NCBI GenBank assembly: GCA_028023455.1
Contig: JAQFVV010006341.1
Coordinates: 3,132,105-3,196,104, forward strand
Source: Epiperipatus broadwayi
Taxonomy: Eukaryota; Onychophora; Udeonychophora; Euonychophora; Peripatidae
DNA length: 64,000 nt
Direction of reading: 5' to 3'
The position numbers were made by a program, and so were the translations under genes. The notes under the pieces were generated by a model that saw only the letters and a list, made by a program, of their open reading frames with translations, did no database searches and was not told the DNA's origin. Below are positions 61,068 through 64,000 of the stretch, one piece after another. Within the stretch, counting starts at the first letter, position 1, and the number at the start of each line of letters is the position of its first letter.

Positions 61068-61101
61068 TGAAACGGTGAGGGACTTGAAGACAACCGTTTC
61101 A
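61068..61101 (-). repeat. E6 U3-terminal hairpin (right LTR)
   Basis: A 34-nt terminal segment with perfect 9-bp arms and a 16-nt loop. Confidence 0.8.
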
Positions 61102-61105
61102 TTAT

Positions 61106-63787
61106 ATTTGTTTATAAATTAATTTAAAAAAATATTATTATTAAAAAAAAATATATGTGTAAATTATTTGTGTTTATAAAGTGAATAAAGGTTGTCATAT
61201 CAATTTTGTATTGTGGTTTACAAATAATAGGAAAAATCTAATCGAATTTGGATTTAATTTTCATGTATCTTTTTCTCCAAACTTACATTACAAACCGCGT
61301 GAAAACTACTGTAAAGAAATTGTTTGGCATTAAGGTTTATTTGAGTAGTATTCAGTGGTTGTTATGATACCAGAACGTCAGAAAGAGAACCTATAAAAAA
61401 GCCACAAATGACTAGAAGAGTAGACTATCATCTTTTTGTGATTGCCACGGACGGACGTATTTTCTATGTTCTTATAAATAAGTTTCAATATTTTTTTTTA
61501 AACTGTTAAACCATAAAACATGAAAAAATAAACTTCAATTATCTGCCCGTTCAATCATTCGAAGGGCAGTTGTGAAGGATTTCCAAGGGAAAGGCAACAA
61601 AGTATAAAAAAAAAAAATGCAAAAAAAAAGGAAACCTATGAAAAAAAAAATGCTTTATATAAAATCAGCTATTTTAGTTTTAAAAACAAAGATATTTCTG
61701 GTTTAAAGTTTGGCGTATAACCACCGTTGGATTTGGATAAATATCGTGTCACGAGCTAAGGAACACAGAATCAACTGGATTAATTTGCATCATAAAAAAT
61801 AAAAAGGCTAATTAAATTGCACTCTCCTCTCTGAAAAGGAAAAGGGACTGTTAGTGAAGCATTATAAAGTTCGAATTATTATTTCTGAGAAATAAACTTC
61901 TCTTTGCGTTATAAAAACGGAGGATAAGTCAATGGACAAATAAATAGTGAAAACGGACACTCTTATATATAGTATGATTTTTTTTATATATATATAAATG
62001 TGCGTGTATTAATTTTTTTTTACATGCATTTAAAAAGGATGTGTATTTTATTTAAATTATCTTTAAGAGTAATATAATTTATTAAATGAAAATGATCAGA
62101 GAGATTCAAATATATCATATGATTTCATATTCATTTATCGGTTATTATTTTGATTATTAGATTTCAATTTCATCCTATTGCATATCTTTGGTATCTGTTA
62201 TATATAAATTTTTCAGTAAAATATCCAAAAGTCTCTCCATTCATTCATTCATTTTTTGTATGTCGTTATTGTTTTCACAGCACATTTTAGAGATACACAT
62301 AGTAATTTTATCATTTTTATTTATTCAATCAATCTGAAATATAAATTAATTTCCTATGTATTTTGTTATTAATCTTGCCAATTTTCTTTCATATAATCAA
62401 ATAAATTGAGTGATTCAAATTTCAAGACTCCCTTAATTTTTTTATTATTATTTGGATTGCATGAGATGATGTAGCTATTTAAATGTCAAGGTTCAAACTC
62501 AGCTTGGTAAAAGGTATGTTTTGCATATTAGTATTTTATTTTATTCCCACATGAATTTTATATTTATATTTGCATTCGAATATTATATATATCATTTATG
62601 TTAGTTAAAATTACAAAGTCAATCATTTCTATGTTTGTCTGATTCCGTCATAAAAATCTAAATAGATCGTACTTTATCGTTGGTTCAGAATAACTCGTCT
62701 TAGATATTTTTTTTAAAAATTTCTCTAGAATAAAGAGTACAAACTTTGTTGAATAGTTTACTTGAATATTATCTTTAAATTGGGATAAATCTAAATTATA
62801 ATCATATATTTTAATTATTGCCAACCAATTTTATATTCAATTGTTTTAAGATTCAAATAAATAATATTAATACTCATAGGTCAAAAACATCCAATAGAAA
62901 CTTAATATAGCTTTTATGTAATGTGGTTGGACATTATAAAGATAGAAAATGAGCTAATACAGTGTTGATAATAAATTCTAGTGAAGTATTCTATTTTAAC
63001 ACATAAACAAAGCAATAATTAAGTATCACTTTATTGGAAGATAGGAATAAATTATTTATATATTACTTTATAGCTTCTTAGTAAACTAGATGTAGATTAA
63101 TTTGTTTAAACATTTAAGTGAGTGCATTGGTTTTCAAAGTGTTTATAAAATGATATTAAAACCAGTTGATTTCAATAGAAAATTATTAATTAAATATTGG
63201 AGTAGAATTGTGTATCGCTTATTGAACCGAATGTTTATACTTTCTATTTAGCATTTATTAAACTAGATATATATATTTGAGTCAAGTATTATTTTGTTTT
63301 GATATTTAAATAGTGTCTATATGTAAAAATGTCTTGTAAAATACAATTATAGGTATTTAGAAGCTTATCCATTAAGATAAAATGCAACTTCATTAAATAA
63401 TGAAGTAGATTTAAATTACTACAATAATAATAGGTTAATAAAATATATATTGGAATCTGCTTTAGTTATTAATTGGATTTGATTTTCACTAGATTGCTAA
63501 TCAAGTAGTTAGCCTAATCATATATTATTGTTTAGGGTGATGATATGCTAGTTCATTGCTCAGTGCAGTGTACTTTGTAATGTGATGGATTTGTTGATGT
63601 CTGGAGCAGATAATCTCATTATTCTTTCATTTCATATATAGCTTAAACAAATTAGACTTTGAGATTATTTGTGCTTTGTGATGGTTTATTATATAATGGC
63701 GACCGATTGAGCTAGACTAGATTAATTTAAATTAGATTTTAGATTTTTTATCAGATCAGATTGATCATCCTAACCATCACCTGCATT
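61106..63787. other. AT-rich sequence, possible E7 LTR
   Basis: No gene was recognised. If the sites at 63811 and 63886 are primer-binding sites, part of this stretch would be the 5' LTR of a plus-strand element running out of the window, but no second copy is available to define it. Confidence 0.35.
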
Positions 63788-63889
63788 CATCAATTCAATC
63801 AGTTACAAAATGGCACCAACGTTTGGGGCCTTCTTTCTTCAATTTAAATGGAATACAGCAATCATCAATTCCATCAGTTACAAAATGGC
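63788..63889 (+). repeat. E7: duplicated LTR-end/primer-site-like sequence
   Basis: CATCAATTC(A/C)ATCAGTTACA followed by AAATGGC occurs at 63788-63814 and 63863-63889 (75-bp offset). After the first copy the sequence reads TGGCACCAACGTTTGGGG (63811 on), resembling the lysine-type sites of E3, E5 and E6. CAGTTACA just before it resembles the LTR end CTGTTACA. Confidence 0.45.
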
Positions 63890-64000
63890 GTGCCAACTCA
63901 GGCTGAAATAACCAATTAAGGACCCAAGTTTGAGTCTCATATAGATGCTAAAACATGGTATTATGTTTGTATGCATTGGTGGAGTTTTGAGTCTCATATA
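63890..64000. other. Window end, no feature seen
   Basis: It contains the 12-base repeat GAGTCTCATATA twice (about 63932 and 63989). Confidence 0.4.

Larger units (their letters stand above)
52171..61101 (-). mobile_element. E6: young non-autonomous LTR retrotransposon (LARD-like)
   Basis: LTRs of 3151 and 3148 bp (52171-55321 and 57954-61101) start TGTAACAG and end CCGTTTCA. They differ at only about two dozen places by eye, so insertion was recent. The 2632-bp interior carries one gag-like coiled-coil frame on minus plus its frameshifted tail, a primer-binding-like site and long homopolymers. It has no capsid, protease, RT or integrase. The flanks GTAT and TTAT agree in three of four bases, so a target duplication is not certain. 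U3 features relate it to E4. Confidence 0.94.
57954..61101 (-). repeat. E6 5' LTR (right copy)
   Basis: 3148 bp. The CRE octamer is at 58898-58905, the paired arms at 59434-59453 and 59516-59535, and the terminal hairpin at 61068-61101 with perfect TGAAACGGT/ACCGTTTCA arms. Confidence 0.95.

Noticed and set aside
52167-61105. Target-site duplication for E6 (GTAT / TTAT).
   Set aside because: Only three of four bases agree; it could be a mutated duplication but is not counted.

Overview
This is AT-rich (visually about 70% A+T), gene-poor nuclear DNA from an animal, most likely an invertebrate. The evidence is GT-AG introns, standard-code coding exons, a nuclear gene for a mitochondrial ribosomal protein, and dense Ty3/Gypsy-type LTR retrotransposons. 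I cannot name the species from sequence alone.

Host gene: two short phase-0 exons on the minus strand (36851-36925, then 2529-2594) encode consecutive parts of mitochondrial ribosomal protein uS11m (MRPS11). Both have good splice sites. The intron between them is 34,256 bp. The rest of the gene appears to lie outside the window: later exons to the left of base 1, and earlier exons to the right or unrecognised.

LTR elements, named here by order. E1 (6340-16854, minus) has 2.5-kb LTRs, a 4-bp target duplication GTAG and a decayed gag-pro-pol. E2 (18943-25765, minus) has the best-preserved pol (a 600-codon RT/RNase H frame plus integrase) but an upstream LTR shortened by a 1.36-kb deletion. E3 (28068-35702, plus) has 2-kb LTRs, a primer-binding site and only 538 bp inside. 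Its right LTR is interrupted by E4 (31828-34830), a 3-kb solo LTR. E5 (40032-48493, plus) has a 4-bp duplication ATAT and carries only gag. E6 (52171-61101, minus) has nearly identical 3.15-kb LTRs and only a gag-like coiled-coil frame, so it looks youngest. E7 is a possible further LTR end with primer-binding-like sites at 63.8 kb. E1 to E4 lie in the large MRPS11 intron; E5 to E7 lie upstream of the 36.9-kb exon.

Unifying observations: every element E1-E6 has a short inverted repeat (hairpin) at the U3 end of its LTR. E1, E5 and E6 also share an LTR end CTGTTACA followed by a conserved 22-24 nt T-rich spacer before a lysine-tRNA-like primer-binding site. No Gag seen here has a CCHC zinc knuckle. 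E3, E5 and E6 look like non-autonomous partners that would need enzymes from E1/E2-like relatives.

Smaller repeats include a 289-bp foldback MITE, a composite inverted repeat with 14-bp flanking duplications and a diverged copy at 27.4 kb, and several tandem repeats. The remaining stretches are AT-rich intron in which I see no genes.
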